This document shows, piece after piece, positions 10,697 to 25,200 of a stretch of 64,000 nucleotides of DNA (the first letter of the stretch is position 1; each line of letters begins with the position of its first letter). Source of the stretch: Euwallacea fornicatus (taxonomy: Eukaryota; Arthropoda; Insecta; Coleoptera; Curculionidae); the NCBI RefSeq assembly GCF_040115645.1, contig NC_089564.1, forward strand, positions 1,426,001 to 1,490,000, given 5' to 3'. The translations under genes were made by a program, and so were the position numbers. The notes under the pieces were generated by a model. That model was not told the origin of the DNA. It saw only the letters and a program-made list of their open reading frames with translations, and searched no databases.

Positions 10697-13416
10697 TTTT
10701 ACTTCGCTACAACAGCACGATATTTCAAACACAACATAAATGCGAGGTTAATTCGAAGGTCTTGATCGTACGACTCCAGTTTAAGTTGTTGTTTTTATCC
10801 TGCATTATTTCTCCACATGTGAGTAAATAACAAAACGAGTTAGGGTAAAATATGCAAAACTTACATAAGATGAAAACGTGCCGGTTTCGAAGTCATTTTC
10901 AAATTACGTAATAAGCATATGATAAGTACTGATTTTAAATAATACAAATGGCGCCTCACAACTATAACTTTATTATGCTATTCCATTATGATACATCCAA
11001 TAAGTTATCAGTAGGTATTTGAATATTCGATGCCTATCAAGCCGTAATGTCCGAAGTTTAGGTGGCTAATGTAACTAAGTTGGTAACCTTTTTACACATA
11101 AGTATTTATAACATTTGCAATGAAAATATACATTTTTCATATAGTACATACAAATGTATTTATTAATAGGTCGGCTACAGCTGCTACATAGCATTTATTA
11201 AATAAAGCGCTAATAATAACTACCGACTCTACCTAATTTTCCTATTTTTGTACAGAGTGATGCAGATAAATAAAGGTTAAAGACAATGTTAGCTCAAGGT
11301 AGACAGGTATTGTATCGAATGTTTCGATAACAACAATTTCCTTGGCTCTTTACCTGTGGAGAAACAATATTTAAATTTATGCTAATTTCTGATAAAAGAT
11401 TCTAAACAGTCTCATTCCGGATTCATGAAAACGACGCCTCTAATCTAGATTTTCATATTTTCTGCTTAATCATACGAGGTGTTTTAATAACATCCTGTAA
11501 TATTCATAATGGAAGACTACTGATTTTGCTGCAGTTTTTAAACAATAACAATATATATATTACTTATTACATACCTTAGGATTCTAAACTTTCACCTTAT
11601 TAACATTTTCTACCGAACCTTAATTGAACCAAACTAGCTGTGGTCTTTGGCTTTCAGCTGCTTCAAGAATCGCATAGGTACCTACCTATGTACCTACCCT
11701 TTTCAGCTTGTAAAATACATATTTCACAAATCCTTTCATCTGAGTATTTGATGGAAGATATGAAGAAAACCATCCGATTTTTATAGATTAAAGCAGAAGC
11801 AGCTTGTCTTTCGCTCACGTCGGGATTGGTGGTAAGTAGGTATGCATGTACATTATTGACAATGGAACTTAAATATAAGTAATGTTTGATTAACAGTGAT
11901 TAAACAAAGACCAATTGAAGAGAGACTTATAATCTCGAACTATCGATAAACTTTTCGTTACTGTAGTCTGCGTGGAGATATAACTTGATATCGGATTAAT
12001 CACAAATTCACAAACATATGCAGGGTGAGAAATAAGTTGTTGTGAGGGGGGCTCTCTGGAACAAAACTGCATTTTTTTTTTAATTTCATTGGTTTAGTGG
12101 ATATTTATTTTCCTGAGCAAGTGCGGAAAGTGACACTGTGTTTTTTAAGCTGATACTGTGCGAGAAAGTACGTGTCATATTTACTTTTGCTGGAAAATAG
12201 TACCTGATCCAGTTCAGTAGTACAAGCAACAGCAAATGTACGAAAAAATACTGCCACACCGATGAAATCCAACATGCAATTTTATACAGCCCAGTTAAAG
12301 ATCTAAAATTCTCTCTTACTTCACCAATACGCATTCTTGATCGCGCTCAATTATAAATATTCTCAAAAGAGCGTTGAGCTAAGTGAGAACACTTCAAGTT
12401 TCATCTACCGGGTCAATATCTCAAAAAGAGTAACTTATCTGCCTGGGTGTCTGGGAATATAAGCAAATCAGTAAAGGTTGTGGCTAAGTTTAAGGCTGAT
12501 AAGTAATCTTTAGTCTTTAGCTCTTAGAAGACCATTCGTTTGGATCTTATTTCCCCTTTTGGAGTAATAATTACTAACTTATCTACTCACTCTAGATAGT
12601 GTACTATACATATGCATGTGTACATTGTGCCTAATCCCAGCATTTACGCCATAAATGCTAATAATTAATGACGATTGTAATATTGATATTAATATAATAT
12701 AGAGTATAGGTAGTTAACAACGAATTTGCAATAATTACACAGGGTTGTGATTTATTATGGAATATGTGGAAAATCTCAGAAATAACCTGATTTTTCTGAA
12801 CCAATTTTATTGATCGCGAGGACACATCGATTTTTTTCTTTTTCAATATACAACACCACCCTAAACGGGCCTATATGAATGTGTCTTTCCGGGTGTTTTT
12901 CTGTCAATTATGTATATACATATGGTTACGAATGCACTACAACTCGCACAAACATTATTAATAAAACATTTGAGTCATTTAGTTATGTGCATTCTTATTT
13001 ATATGTACTATGGTGATCCATCGGATCGCCAACGCACCCCTTTTCCGATGAATAGCTTCATTTCTTGTCCCTCAAACCGTAAATCTCCAAATATCATGTT
13101 TATGAGCAATTCTTAGTAAATAGCATCATTGCTTTTGAGATATTACATCTAAAATATTCTCAAAAAAAAAAAAAGCGGATTTTCATGAATATTTACAAAT
13201 GTACTTCCTACCAATACAAACAAATTATTTTTATAAAAATTAAAAGTACAAAATCGATGCAGAGGCACATTTGTAACCAACACGGGAGGACTAACGGAAC
13301 GATGTGTACAATTCTAGGTATACTTTACGTGACATTACCTTAGCTGAACTTCGCATTTTTTGAAATATCGAAGTGTTAAGTGTGCGTATTGAAAGTGCCT
13401 TTGTGTTGCAAAGCAT
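10697..13416. other. Fah upstream region and intergenic DNA, no gene recognised
   Basis: AT-rich sequence upstream of the Fah start. Short open frames (such as 12086-12334, -) have no similarity I recognise and no coding context. I could not place a convincing TATA box or initiator for Fah. Confidence 0.5.
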
Positions 13417-13424
13417 TTAATTGC

Positions 13425-13680
13425 ACCCGATTTCGATTGAAAAAACGACGAAACTGGCCGCCAAGATCGCCAGACTTGAACCGCTCAGACTTTTTCTGTG
13501 GATTGCATTAAGAACAGAACGTACCAACGTAAATCCACTTCTGTCGAAGCTCTTAAAAACAAAATAAGTGCTGTGGTAAAAACAATTCACCCTGAAGCAG
13601 TGTTTAATGCCCAACAGGAGTTTTTGATCGTCCTGAACACCTTCAGTGACTATTTGGTAAAGGGTGGTCATTTTTAACAA
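13425..13680 (+). pseudogene. Decayed Tc1/mariner-superfamily transposase, C-terminal fragment
   Basis: The plus strand encodes a WPPRSPDLN...DFF segment, the usual signature around the third acidic residue of the DDE/D domain. After a frameshift it continues CIKNRTYQ, STSVEALKNKIS and a KGGHF-type tail. It is frameshifted with no start or N-terminal half, so it is dead. The 114-aa open frame on the opposite strand (13417-13761) is only the shadow of this fragment. Confidence 0.7.
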
Positions 13681-16600
13681 ATTGTTAAAGTGAGCTTCGA
13701 CATAACCGGATTTATTTTGGAAAAAATCTGAGACTTTAAGTTCGGCGGCCCTATCGGCCACTGGGGCCCCGCGTCTGCGGTAAAGAAAAGTAGATATAAT
13801 TGAATACCTTACAAAAGAAAAAATTCTTTTAATTCACAAACAGGAGATAAAATAATCTGACTTTAAAAGATAGTATCATACAACAAGCTGCGTAGTATGA
13901 GCTATATACCATAAGGTATATGCTATGTCTAGAATCGTACAGAGCATTTGACAAGAAATGAGAAGCTACGTACGTGGTTCCATTGACAAAATCATAACTG
14001 GTAATTGCGCGATTTTTAAAGAAACATCTTTAATTTGGAATATCTCTAAAACGTTCAAAAGTTGGAAACAAAATCGAGGTGTCGTTTTTCCCGAAATCGC
14101 TTTAATACCCAAACTTTTTGTTAAATGCATTCATTAATAAATGACAACCTTGTATGTGGAACGACATCTATACACAGGTAGTTAAATAAACTCTTTCAGC
14201 TATATCATACATAATTATTGCATCAGCTACACATTTAAACTATCTACGCCCATATATCTTTATAGGTTTTGATATTAAGAACATATTAATACTTTTCCTT
14301 CTTGATAGTTAAAATATAAGACTTTAAGGGATTAGAATTATTGCACTGCATCGGATGATATCTAATTTGTTAATATACGCAATTAAATTTATTTCATAGA
14401 TCTATGTACGAAGTATTCCTATATTAGCCAAATGCATTATCAATCGAATATATGAAATTGATTAACAATTGAAAATTTTGTTCTTTAAATCTCTCTTGTT
14501 CTCCTCAGTTAGAAAGGACCTTTCACATCTTTACCAAAATTTCACATAGAGGCTTAGCAAAATGGAATATTTCATACATGAAATAGATACATATGTTACG
14601 GAATAACTAGTCTTATTCCATCATTTCTAACTCGCATTAATTAGTTTTTGATTTTATTAAATTCTGTGTATTTTTAGCAAACGATATATAGGCTTAATTA
14701 TTTATATCGAATTAATTCAACTACAAAATATTACATTTTCGACGGAGATTTTTTAAAATGTTGCTTGTTAATTGATTCTGACGTCATTTTCAGCGGTTGA
14801 TTAATGGTTTTTTTTGCCAAAATTTGACTTTGCATCCTTACTAGATCCCTATCAAAAAATTCTAATCCACATTATAGTAATATTTAATAAACATTTAGAA
14901 GCAGTAACTTATACCATTAGCAGTACTTTGATATGTATTTATATGATACTGTTGGTTAATAAATATTTCTGACCTCAAATTTCCTAAAAAGCCAACATAT
15001 TCAACAACAGTTTTAAAATAATCTATATTAGTATTTCAATATGTAAAATAATCAATAGTCATGATTATTTTTTAATTGTGGTAGTAATGATTGAATTTTT
15101 AATTAGCAGATGGTCGAAGTATCGATTCGGCATATACAAATTCAAGTACAGGGAGTCCCATTTAATTTCGACGTTCGTGTTGGGAGATTTTGGTTATTAG
15201 CAAAAACACACAAGTTAAATTTTTGATCAACATTGGCCACTTTTTTGGGGAGCAAATGATGCCGTCAAACCATTCTTCACGACTTCTTTAGGTAATAAGA
15301 TACTGGGCGTTTTCTAAAACCGTTCGTTTTGTGACTCTTCCCCCCCATTCTTCTTGTACATTTCTCTTATTTTAAAACATCTCGAGTGTCGAGAACTTTT
15401 TTGGTGTAGAATCAGTAGAAATTTCGACAACTTCACTGAATTCTACATGAAAAATGTATCAGTATACTTTAGAACTACATCGGTTCTTTGCGAAATAGCA
15501 AACATACGAAGAGATCCCAAAATTAATCATTTTTGGAAAATAGTGTTCGCCGACATCTTTGTGCCTCCAAAAATCGCCGACACTTGCGAAAATCGCATCT
15601 GTATGTCTCCACTACTAACTAAAATATCTATTACAGAAAGATATTCAAAATGGGCTACTCTGTATATACATATACCTACACCCTGCCCCAGATAAGAATG
15701 CAGAAGAATATTCATCTGATTCGAGAATATAATACGTATGTGAAACGGATTTAATATTCTTACTGACTCTCTGACAACTATATCTACGAGGTGGAGATCT
15801 CTATTTTTGGTGTGATTCGCGTAATACGCGTAGAGTAATTGCTCTCTGATCCAGGACATCCTGTATAACCTTTTTATTTGGATATAACAACCCTTCAAGG
15901 ACGATTTTTGAAGATTTATTTCAAAGCATATGGTAATGGCCTAATATCTCAAAGAGTAGGTGTGTTAGAAAAATTAAGAAGTTCAGTATACAGGAGTAGG
16001 CACCTATCTAATTACATAATACATGTGTGGCGAAGTTTACATGTTTATCGTAATGTTCTTATTTCACATGATACACTATTTCATTCACGAATTTGGACCA
16101 CTAATCCTGACATTGTCGATACACTGCTAGCCACAATTGATATAACTTATTTATTATTTATCTATAATTATTTAGAATAGTCAATGACTCAAGAACATTG
16201 ATGATATAAATTGGCAAGCGTTGTTAAATTGACATTATCAATAGAATAAATAAATATAGATTTAACATTAACATGCTATAGCTAGCAAATCTAGTAAAAC
16301 TTTTATTCCGTAAAATATCATAATCTCCAACAAACGGATACCCAAGTATGCTTCATCCCAACCAGCGACGACAGTAAGTTTAAACCAAATGACATAAAGG
16401 CGCTTCTGAATCGTTCAAAGCGAGAAAACAAAACACTGGACCACAATAAAACTGACCATGTGCCAGTAGGGCAAATACACAATGCACATTTTACACAAGG
16501 ATAATACAATTTTACAACTCGTCGTCCACCCAGCCTGTTCATAAGGTCAAACATGGGCTGAAAATTTCAGGCCCGGACTGATTTTGACAAGTCATACGCA

Positions 16601-16790
16601 CAAGACTTACTTTGGTCTTAGCCCGACTTGTGCGACAGACTTGGACAGGCTCGGCTCGTCTCGAGAAGGTCCGGTCAGCATTTATTACGAACTGACCGGA
16701 ACTAAACTGAACCGGCGGCCGAATTGGACCCGATTAATTTGGGAATATCGCTGAAATCGAATAATGTTGTTAACATCACGCAATCGAGCA
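13681..16790. other. Intergenic DNA with solo repeat ends
   Basis: AT-rich sequence. It holds short repeat termini (ACAGGGAGTCCC at about 15150, TACTCTGTATA at about 15658, CATCCTGTATAA at about 15858) that resemble the MITE ends elsewhere in the window. A 77-codon open stretch without ATG (about 16273-16503, +) is noted under findings. No convincing gene. Confidence 0.45.
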
Positions 16791-17510
16791 ATGTTGGATT
16801 TTTGCTGTGTTAGTGGGCAATCTGCCGCAAGAGGAAAACTAGTATTTTATGCTTTTCATCGCAACGTAGTAAGTTCGTATCTTGTATTATACCACAGATT
16901 CGACATCTCTTGAGTTCTTTTCGAATACCTCATTCGTTTGCATCCAAATCGAAAGCTCGTTCTGGACTTGCTCAGGACTAAGTAATTGGATGGACGGTTC
17001 GTTTGAAGGCGCATAAGGTATGTCAAAATAAGACCGAACTGAGATCAGTTAGAAATTTGACTTGAAAGCGAAAGTTTTGACCGTATTTACTCGTAATTAG
17101 TCATTCCTGTACTTCATGACGATTCCTTGATTGATTTTGAATGACTATCGCAATAAAGTTTCCCGATTCGCTTAGGTATAGTAATTTTGCCCATTCCCCT
17201 ATTCCCGCGTTAATATTGACACGAGTCCGAATTAATTCATTCGCCCTTGCTGCGCGTGCCATGTGCATTCGCGTGTGTCGCGCGGCACGTTCGCACGTGC
17301 CGATCGTCCATTTACTATTTCCAGAGCATGTCGGACCAAGAAGATACATGTTTCTATTGTGCTCGTCTTGAGACTTCACTGGATGGTACCAAAAAAGGTT
17401 GTTTGGCCGCTAAAAACTTTAGCATATTCTCGTTTACCCATTCTCCATCAAAAAGACAATTTTCATCTTCTCATTCATTAAAAATTCATTTAAAAACAGC
17501 TCGTGGCTAA
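16791..17510 (+). pseudogene. Possible THAP-like zinc-finger gene fragment
   Basis: An ATG at 16791 opens MLDFCCVSGQSAARG...VFYAFHRNV, which loosely resembles the start of a THAP domain (CCxxG... then FHR). A consensus donor GTAAGT follows at 16869. A phase-compatible acceptor TTTCCAG at 17324 leads into SMSDQEDTCFYCARLE... with a stop at 17508-17510. The match is short, the remaining THAP residues are not evident, and no larger gene surrounds it. It could be a decayed domesticated-transposon gene or chance. Confidence 0.2.
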
Positions 17511-19214
17511 AGATCGAAGGCGATATTCTACTAATTAACCACATGTTGTTTGTAATTGGACGCAAGTAAAGTAATAAGAAAAAATATAAGCGTAACTTGG
17601 AATTGTTCATTTCGAACATTCCGAGAAAATAAGAAAAAATACTGTTTATTTCTTTTGTTTGTTTTGTTTTGATTCAACATTTACGAATGGGGAATAATAC
17701 GTTTGCTGGTGTGTTTAAATTAGACCGGTTAGACGCGAACGAACACATCCCTATTCAAACGTGACCGATTGAATTCGGTTATTTTTGTCCATATTCCAAT
17801 TTTGTCGGTAATTCACTGAATCTTCAAGCGATATCGGTGAGCATGTGAACAGTTTAGGTTAGTTCAGTTAGTCAGACAGTTTAAGTCAGTAGGGGGCGAT
17901 TTCAAGCTCTCGTTGCAAGTGCGTTGTAGTTTCCGCACTATGGAATGGACAAACACCAGGAATTTTCGGTTAATTGAGCAGGAAATCTTCATTCGATTCA
18001 CTAGAAATGATCTCTTTCCATTCTTTTTTTGCGGAAAGTGTATAGAATCAAAATTAACAATAAAAATATCAATAGTAATTATTGTATCCTCATCTGAATT
18101 CCACATTACGAACGGATAACATATCAGCGCAGATTGCGAAAGTTCACTGTGGCTTGCAGGATCCTGAAATATGGAGAAATAGAGCGGATATGTAGCTACA
18201 AATTCGCTCCCTCGTTCCTTCGTTTCTATTCGCTCTAATTTAAACGACCACAATCTAATAAACGAATTCGTCAGTTTGCGTTCGCGGCATAAGGTCGTTT
18301 TGGTCACTTCAAACAACACATGTGTCTAACATTCGCTAAATTCGCTTAGAATTTTTTTCACTCAAAACATGAACTTTCTCCAAAATATGGAATCTCTAAA
18401 CAGCAAAAAACTTTTAGGAAGTAGAGTAATATTTTGATACTTACGTGCCTTTCCGGCTAGTAAAAGGTTTACTTAAAAATGGCATGAATCATTTTTTAAG
18501 AAAAACTGGCCAGCACCAATTTTGCTTAAATTTTAATATTCAAGTCCTTTTTCCAAAAAGGAACTTGTGTAATCCACTCGCGTATATACCCTGTTTCGTG
18601 AAAAATAACTTAAATCACGTCAAATTTTTCGCATTTAAGTGAAATATTTCGTTCAACAGCTTTTTGGCAAACATTACAAAGCTGAAGTGTTCTTATTCAA
18701 CCTGAATATTGACACTTTAAAATTGTCCATACCTTAGTGGCAGTTCCGGAGCACCATTTCATATTTGCATGTCCAAGTAAACAGTCATTCGGTTTTATTC
18801 TGGCCAAAGAATTAGTTCTCTCTTTGAAGTTCATAACATCTACACATTGAATATCCTTCAATAAAACAATTCTGGTAGATTGTCAAAATCAATTCTACTA
18901 CTCGAGACCGATAATAACCAAGCTTTGATATATTTTTTCAAAATGAATACATTTTGAAATTAACGTGGATGTTCCACATTCCAGTTAACATGCAACATCT
19001 TCGTGGCATTACTTCTCAAAATTTGAGGTCAACTCGAATTTAATGCTCATGATAACCTACCTTCTAGACATCTATTAAAACATTATTTAAACCATGTGCA
19101 CACCATTTACACAGAGAAAAATGTATACCCTACTTAACATTGACCATTATGACTGTTCACCGAGGTGAACAATTAACAGATAAACATATAGTTTGTTTTT
19201 GAATCAGAATACAT
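17511..19214. other. Gad1 3' UTR and downstream region
   Basis: Adjacent to the Gad1 stop. AATAAA (minus strand) at 18794-18799 would give a 3' UTR of about 0.4 kb. The remainder up to 17511 shows nothing I can name. The 151-aa open frame at 17864-18319 (-) is low-complexity and unsupported. Confidence 0.45.
18794..18799 (-). other. Candidate poly(A) signal of Gad1
   Basis: TTTATT on the plus strand gives AATAAA on the minus strand, 416 bp after the Gad1 stop codon. Confidence 0.45.
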
Positions 19215-22200
19215 TTATAAGTCATGTCCAAGACGATCCATTTCATTGAGTAGGAAATCGACGTCTTTTTCTGTGACAGCAGCAGAAGAAATGATGTTCC
19301 TGAAGAAGTTTGGCCGACGGTCATCGGGCTGATAACCTACCATAATAGTGCCTGCTTGCATCATTCGTGCTTTCAAAACCGGACACATCTGGAATTTTAT
19401 TAGTTTCCTATGAAACGAATCTATTTCACCCACAGTTCAGGTAAATCGGATTGGACTATGTCCCATTTCCCATAATACTTATTATGTTATTAACACAAAA
19501 GCACGTTTTACCATGTAAAACAGATGTTTTTCTCCTGCACACATAATTTATAGGAGAATTTATCTACCTCTTCTCCTCCCAGGTTAGGAGAAATTAAATT
19601 CTCATTCATGTATATCTATATATAGACATAAATAAAATTAGCAAAAAATTAATTTGTTTTTAATAAATTAGGGCCATTGCAAATTTTTACGCAGAGCATT
19701 CCCCTTTCAGAAGGTTCAGAAGAATTCAGAAGGCTCAGAAGAAGAATTCAGAAGGTTGCCCTCTAGTGTGACCCGAGCTGGATACGGCTTCGAAATGACA
19801 TATCTACGTAAAGATACTACTAAATATTTAATCTAACTACTTTCTGAATAGCTCGATGGAAGTATATTTCACTAATACAATTTTATACTTACTTTTCCAA
19901 GTTCTTGTTCTCTATGCTTGCTGTGCGGAATATTCCTCAAACGAACCGGAATGTACCAAAAGCTGACGTTGACCATTTCAGGTTCCATGATTAGGTAGAA
20001 CTTATCGGGTTGTTCTCTGATTCTTTTTACCAAATATTCTGACAGTTCCATTAGTCGGTCCATGTGTTTTTCAAATCCGTCGTCGCCCTACAAATATGAA
20101 AATTCGCGTTAATCTACTAATCGCATTAAAATTTCAAGAAAATAATATAAAAATTTGGATAGCCCTCAAGATCGCTAAACTCCACAGCCTCGCCATTTTG
20201 TTTTCTGAGAGCTGTTAACCCTGCCAAGCACCTTGGTTTATATACAGGTCGTCCCAGAAATAATCCTACAAATGATTATTAGGTGCTTGAGCGTAAAAAA
20301 TAGAACGATTCAGCTAAATTTGTTTTGTGTAAAAGTTGCTGATTTTAATGCAACAGCGTGTCAAAGTAATTTTTCCAAATCCCTGAATTAGGAATAAATG
20401 TCACAGTTTTCCATTTGCACAGTTAGAATTGCTCCGAAGAAACTTTTCGATGGGATAAATTTATTTGAAATATCTGTTTCAAGTTAGATTGTAGATGGCG
20501 CTTGAACTTTTCATCACTATCAATAACTTCACAAGCTAACAAAATATAACGACAAAACTTCAATAATTTTGGTAACAGTAAGAAATGTGAAAGTAAAAAC
20601 GCACAGAAACAACACTTTAATAATGTTCTCCATTTTGACACATTTGAAAAAAGAAAGTTTGCTTTATCGGTGTTCTTTTCACGGTTTGTACGGTGCACCA
20701 CATACGCATAACAAAGGACACAGAAAGTTGATATCTTTTTAAATTTTTTTGCTTATTTAATATGTTACGCGCATATAAATCCAACATTACTGAAACAGTT
20801 TGCTTTTATTTTTTTGCATTTATTTATTTTACGGTTAATTTTGCCTCAGGTGCGTGCTAAAACTGTTCTTGAGCTGTAAAAAATATATTGATAACGGTCG
20901 TCTTTGTTTCACATGTTCATACATACCATTCATATTTTTTATTTGCAATTTTCAATAAAATAAACGCAAATTTAGCAACAAAACAGTCTTTCCGCTCACG
21001 TTGTGAGACCTTTCTGTAACTAGGTAGGACATGGGACTATGGACTATAAAAATTTCTTAATGCAAACCGTATATATTCGACTCGAATTAACCATAATGGT
21101 AAAGTAAACTAATTTAAGCGCTTATTTCTGATAATACGGGTATTATAATAATTATTCATAAATTAGGCAAATTTACTGATAAAGTGGTGATAGGCCGTCC
21201 TTATTTGTGTATAGGAGCATTGCCACATTAAATTCCGATCCCCAGTGGCGCAATTGGTTAGCGCACGGTACTTATAAGACAGTAGTCGTGAGCGATGCCG
21301 GGGTTGTGAGTTCGAGCCTCACCTGGGGAAAATGTTTTTTATTTTTTATAACAATTTTGAAATTTTGATTAAGAAGCAGCATATGTATCGAATATTGTTA
21401 TCCTGTGTTAAGGCAACAAACGGATCTTGACCATAGTGCAATTAACTACTATTTCAAAACGACTTAGCAATATGCCATTGTCAGTAGTCAATTCGACAAA
21501 ATATGATCATAATAATAGCTTAGCGATATCCTATAAGTTTCCAAAATAGCTGAAGGATTTGAAGTTGAATAATATTCAACTAAATATCATTTGAGGTCAA
21601 GATTATGCGCAAATCTGCAACAATGAAGTTGTGTTGAGCACGACGACCTGGGTTTCGGTAACGATGAGCTACCCGTTTAATAGTACATATATAATTCGCA
21701 AGAAATTTTCTTAACACGTAACTCAGCCGTTTTCGCTTGTTTATCGTGCGAAACAGTTCATGTTCCCATTTAAAGAGTTACACTGTTTACTTGTCATGTA
21801 CATAGCAAGTGTACATGTGCAAATTCACGTTTTCTATAGAGGGTGATTCAAAATTGAGTGCTAATATTGGATTTGGAGGTATTTTTGAGGTCGAAATAAG
21901 AGTGTTTCTTCCTACAAATCTGTGTTCTTAAATTCCCCCCTTCGGAGCTGGAGTCATGGAATGGTCGCCGAAAAAAAATCGATTATATCAAATTGCGACC
22001 ACAGTTACCGATCAAATTTTATGAAAATATGCAAGCTTTGGGCCCAAAATTTTTTAGATGCTCCATTAATTTTTTTGCTCCAAAAATGACATAAAGCTAA
22101 TTTCAGAAAAGTGGGAGAGGGGTCTACACTTTGCATAGCTCGCAATTTATATTTCCCCCTAGAAACCCTAAATTCAACTATTATTATCTAGTAGAACATG

Positions 22201-25200
22201 AAAATATGTAAAATTTTAATATTTTATGTTTTTTTGATGCAACTAACCGTTTGCAAGTAAATTGTTGTTGAACTAAAGGATAGTATTATCAAAATGACAA
22301 ACTAAAAAGCTTGATGGGCTGCGATGCCTGATATTTTTGCTCATATTCTTTCGAAATTAGATTTGCATAGTTTTTGATGCAAAAAGACATAAACTGACTA
22401 AAAAAAGGATTTGCAAGTTTTCATGAAATTTGACGTAACCAAGTTTTTTCGTCAAACTTTCTATGACTCCAACTCTGAAGGGGTATATTTGACGAAGGAG
22501 GTGTATACGAAAAATACTGTTAAAATATTTGCATTCAATTTTGAATCACCCTCTATACGGAATATTACGAAATATAAATTGAAATTTGATAAAACGCAAC
22601 GCGAGATACACCGATTGTAAGGAAAGTTGCCTATCCGTTGCAGTGCTTATGCGGCTTTATGTACATATATACAGCGCCAGGTGAAAATCAATAGAATATT
22701 AGTCAGGGCGTCGATGGCATACCAAATCGGTGAGTATTATCAATGATTGGTTGTATTAAAACATAAAAAGATGTAACTTTTCGACTGAGCACTACCTTGG
22801 GGACGTTTTGTTTAGCAATTTAAACCTGGAAAGTTGTTTACTAATTATCGGTCTGGTCACTTTAATAATAATAATTTCACGCTATATCGGTGTTTAAGCA
22901 ATCAATTAGAGAACTACTGAAAAATTTTGAAACTTTTCCGATTTAAACCGAATTACATTAATATCTGAATTTTCAATGAGGCATTCTTTATGTTAATATA
23001 ATTTGTTCGACGAGGTACTTGACTTGCTGATTTAAGTCCTAGTTACGATATCATAAATAAGGAATTTATCTATTTCATAAGGTCAGTGAGTTAAACGAAA
23101 ATTTCGATTGTTCGTATCCTTACGAAGCAGTGTCCTTCATTTATGACAAAACAGTAAATATAATTACATTGTACTTAATATTTCCTGAATCTTATATTTT
23201 TGAAAAAACGATATATCGAGCGATTCACTCAAAATTCACGTAATGGTGTCTTTTTCAAATAAGACACCCTGGATATTATTATTTGAATAGACGAGGCCAT
23301 TCATACCGATTTTCAAAAATGCGAGATTTAAAGCTGTTATCGCCAATAATTTTCACAGTAATAAAGAATTTTTTTTCTTTAAGAATAATGTAGTAAACTA
23401 GGAATACCGTGTTGAACTAAATCGGGGTGGGAAAGTGAAAAATAAATGCAAAGCCGTGAAGAAAATTCAAACTTATGAAAACAAATAATTTTGACATAAA
23501 TTTTGTTACTTTGTTTAGGTTTCATGGTGCTATCATCAGTACCTAAATATTTCAGTACCACAATTATGGAACAGAAATCTTTTATCAGCTAGAACGCATT
23601 AGAGACAATAGTATTAAACCTTATACTTTTTGAATCTGCATGCGGATCACCGTCTATTATATTTTTTCTACTTCAAACTTTGATATTTAGTATTTTGCCG
23701 CAAATTAGAAAAAAGGGAATTTTGATTTTCATGAGATAGACTGTAGATGCTAGCTATATGGTCAGTAACATTCATATCAATGTTTTTTCCAAACACCAAC
23801 CATTACTTAAAAAAAGCAGAATCTAAATTCTGCAACATTGTCCCCTCTGTATAATCGAAATACCGGACGGCACAGATTAAAGTTTTTTTTTCAATGAATT
23901 TTGGCTGACATTTTGAAAAAATACTGCAAATTTAAGAATGAAGACATACTTTGTCACATTTAATATTTAGCTTCGACTTCTTTTTAGTATGAAGAATTCG
24001 GTTAAAACTTTTAATTTGATTGATATTGTTCCTTACCTTAGCCCTCCATTGCAACCACAACTTGAAGATATCATTGTGCCGCCCACATTGAATGACTTTA
24101 TCTCCAGTATCGTATTTTACATCGTAGAGTTTGTCTTGCATAAAAAGATAGTCGGCAGACATCTGGTTGCAGCTCATCAATAGTCCCTATTAAATAAAAA
24201 CCATTACAACATTACATACCGTATCATTAGCGAACAACTTACATCTTCTTTAAAATGGATCGTTGAACACTGCAATAGAGCACCCATAAGCTTGTGTGGA
24301 TTCCAGGTGACGGATTGGGCTCTGAAAAATTTAGGTAATACAGAAAGTGTCAACACTTTGTATTTTTCTAATTAAGATATTACTTATAACTTTAAATTAC
24401 TAGTTTATGAAACACTTGTAACAACAGAAGCAGAATTGGTTGGAAGAGTGATGGCTGCAAGTTACTTTATTCAGGATGATCCACATGTTCTTTCTCGAGT
24501 GGTTCGGCGTACGACCGCATGTCGGCAAGATGGTGGCCGCAATTCTGAACAACTCTCGCAATACTTTATTGTTTTTCATTTCTAATAATTACCTTAGAAG
24601 GCAAAAATGCAAAGAGTCGTAAATAACGACTCATTTCCAGATATATGTTTATAAGGTAAAATGACTTAACTCATCGCCCTTTATAACTTCCTAAGGTTTG
24701 CCAACATGTTTCTGAAACACCCTGTATGCATGTTTTAAGTATGTAGTTGAGTAAGATATGGTATCATTATTGATCGATCAATGCTTATCTGTTTTGTAAA
24801 TCAGCCGGAACTATTAAGTATCCGAGATTCTAAATCTCCTAGCTACATTATGCTCCCTAAAAAAATGTAATTTTTTTCCCAATTTTCAGCCCTTTCGCTT
24901 TATTGTGTTCCGTGTAACAAGTGCTCTGCAGCTGGAGTCCTTTTTAACTGAACCTAGATTAATAGTAGCCCCCATTCAAAAACTCACCCCCTAAAGTCGG
25001 GCTCCCTTTATAGAATACAACTGCAAGCCGGGAATGTGATTAATGAAAACGGTAATTAATACTGTCCTGTCAAGGTCATAATTGCGGTTTTAATGTGGGT
25101 AATTTACAGCTTTGGGGAGAGCTTTTAAAATATTTGGCTTTATGATTTAAAAGTCACTAGAGCCGATTAATTAATTGAACTATTAGTTCGGTTTAGATAG

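Larger units (their letters stand above)
20088..24036 (-). other. Gad1 intron 9 (3.9 kb), holding a tRNA gene and a MITE
   Basis: Between exons 10 and 9. It contains tRNA-Ile(UAU) at 21239-21330 and a MITE at 21835-22557. Solo repeat ends lie near 20250 (TATACAGGTCGTCCCAG) and 23265 (GACACCCTGGATA). No other gene is seen. Confidence 0.7.

Noticed and set aside
13417..13761. 114-aa open frame on the minus strand
   Set aside because: It is antisense to a recognisable but broken transposase fragment on the plus strand.
14779..14786. Second TGACGTCA octamer
   Set aside because: In AT-rich intergenic DNA with no promoter nearby; likely chance.
17864..18319. 151-aa open frame on the minus strand
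   Set aside because: No similarity, no splice or start context, AT-rich composition; it lies downstream of the likely Gad1 poly(A) site.
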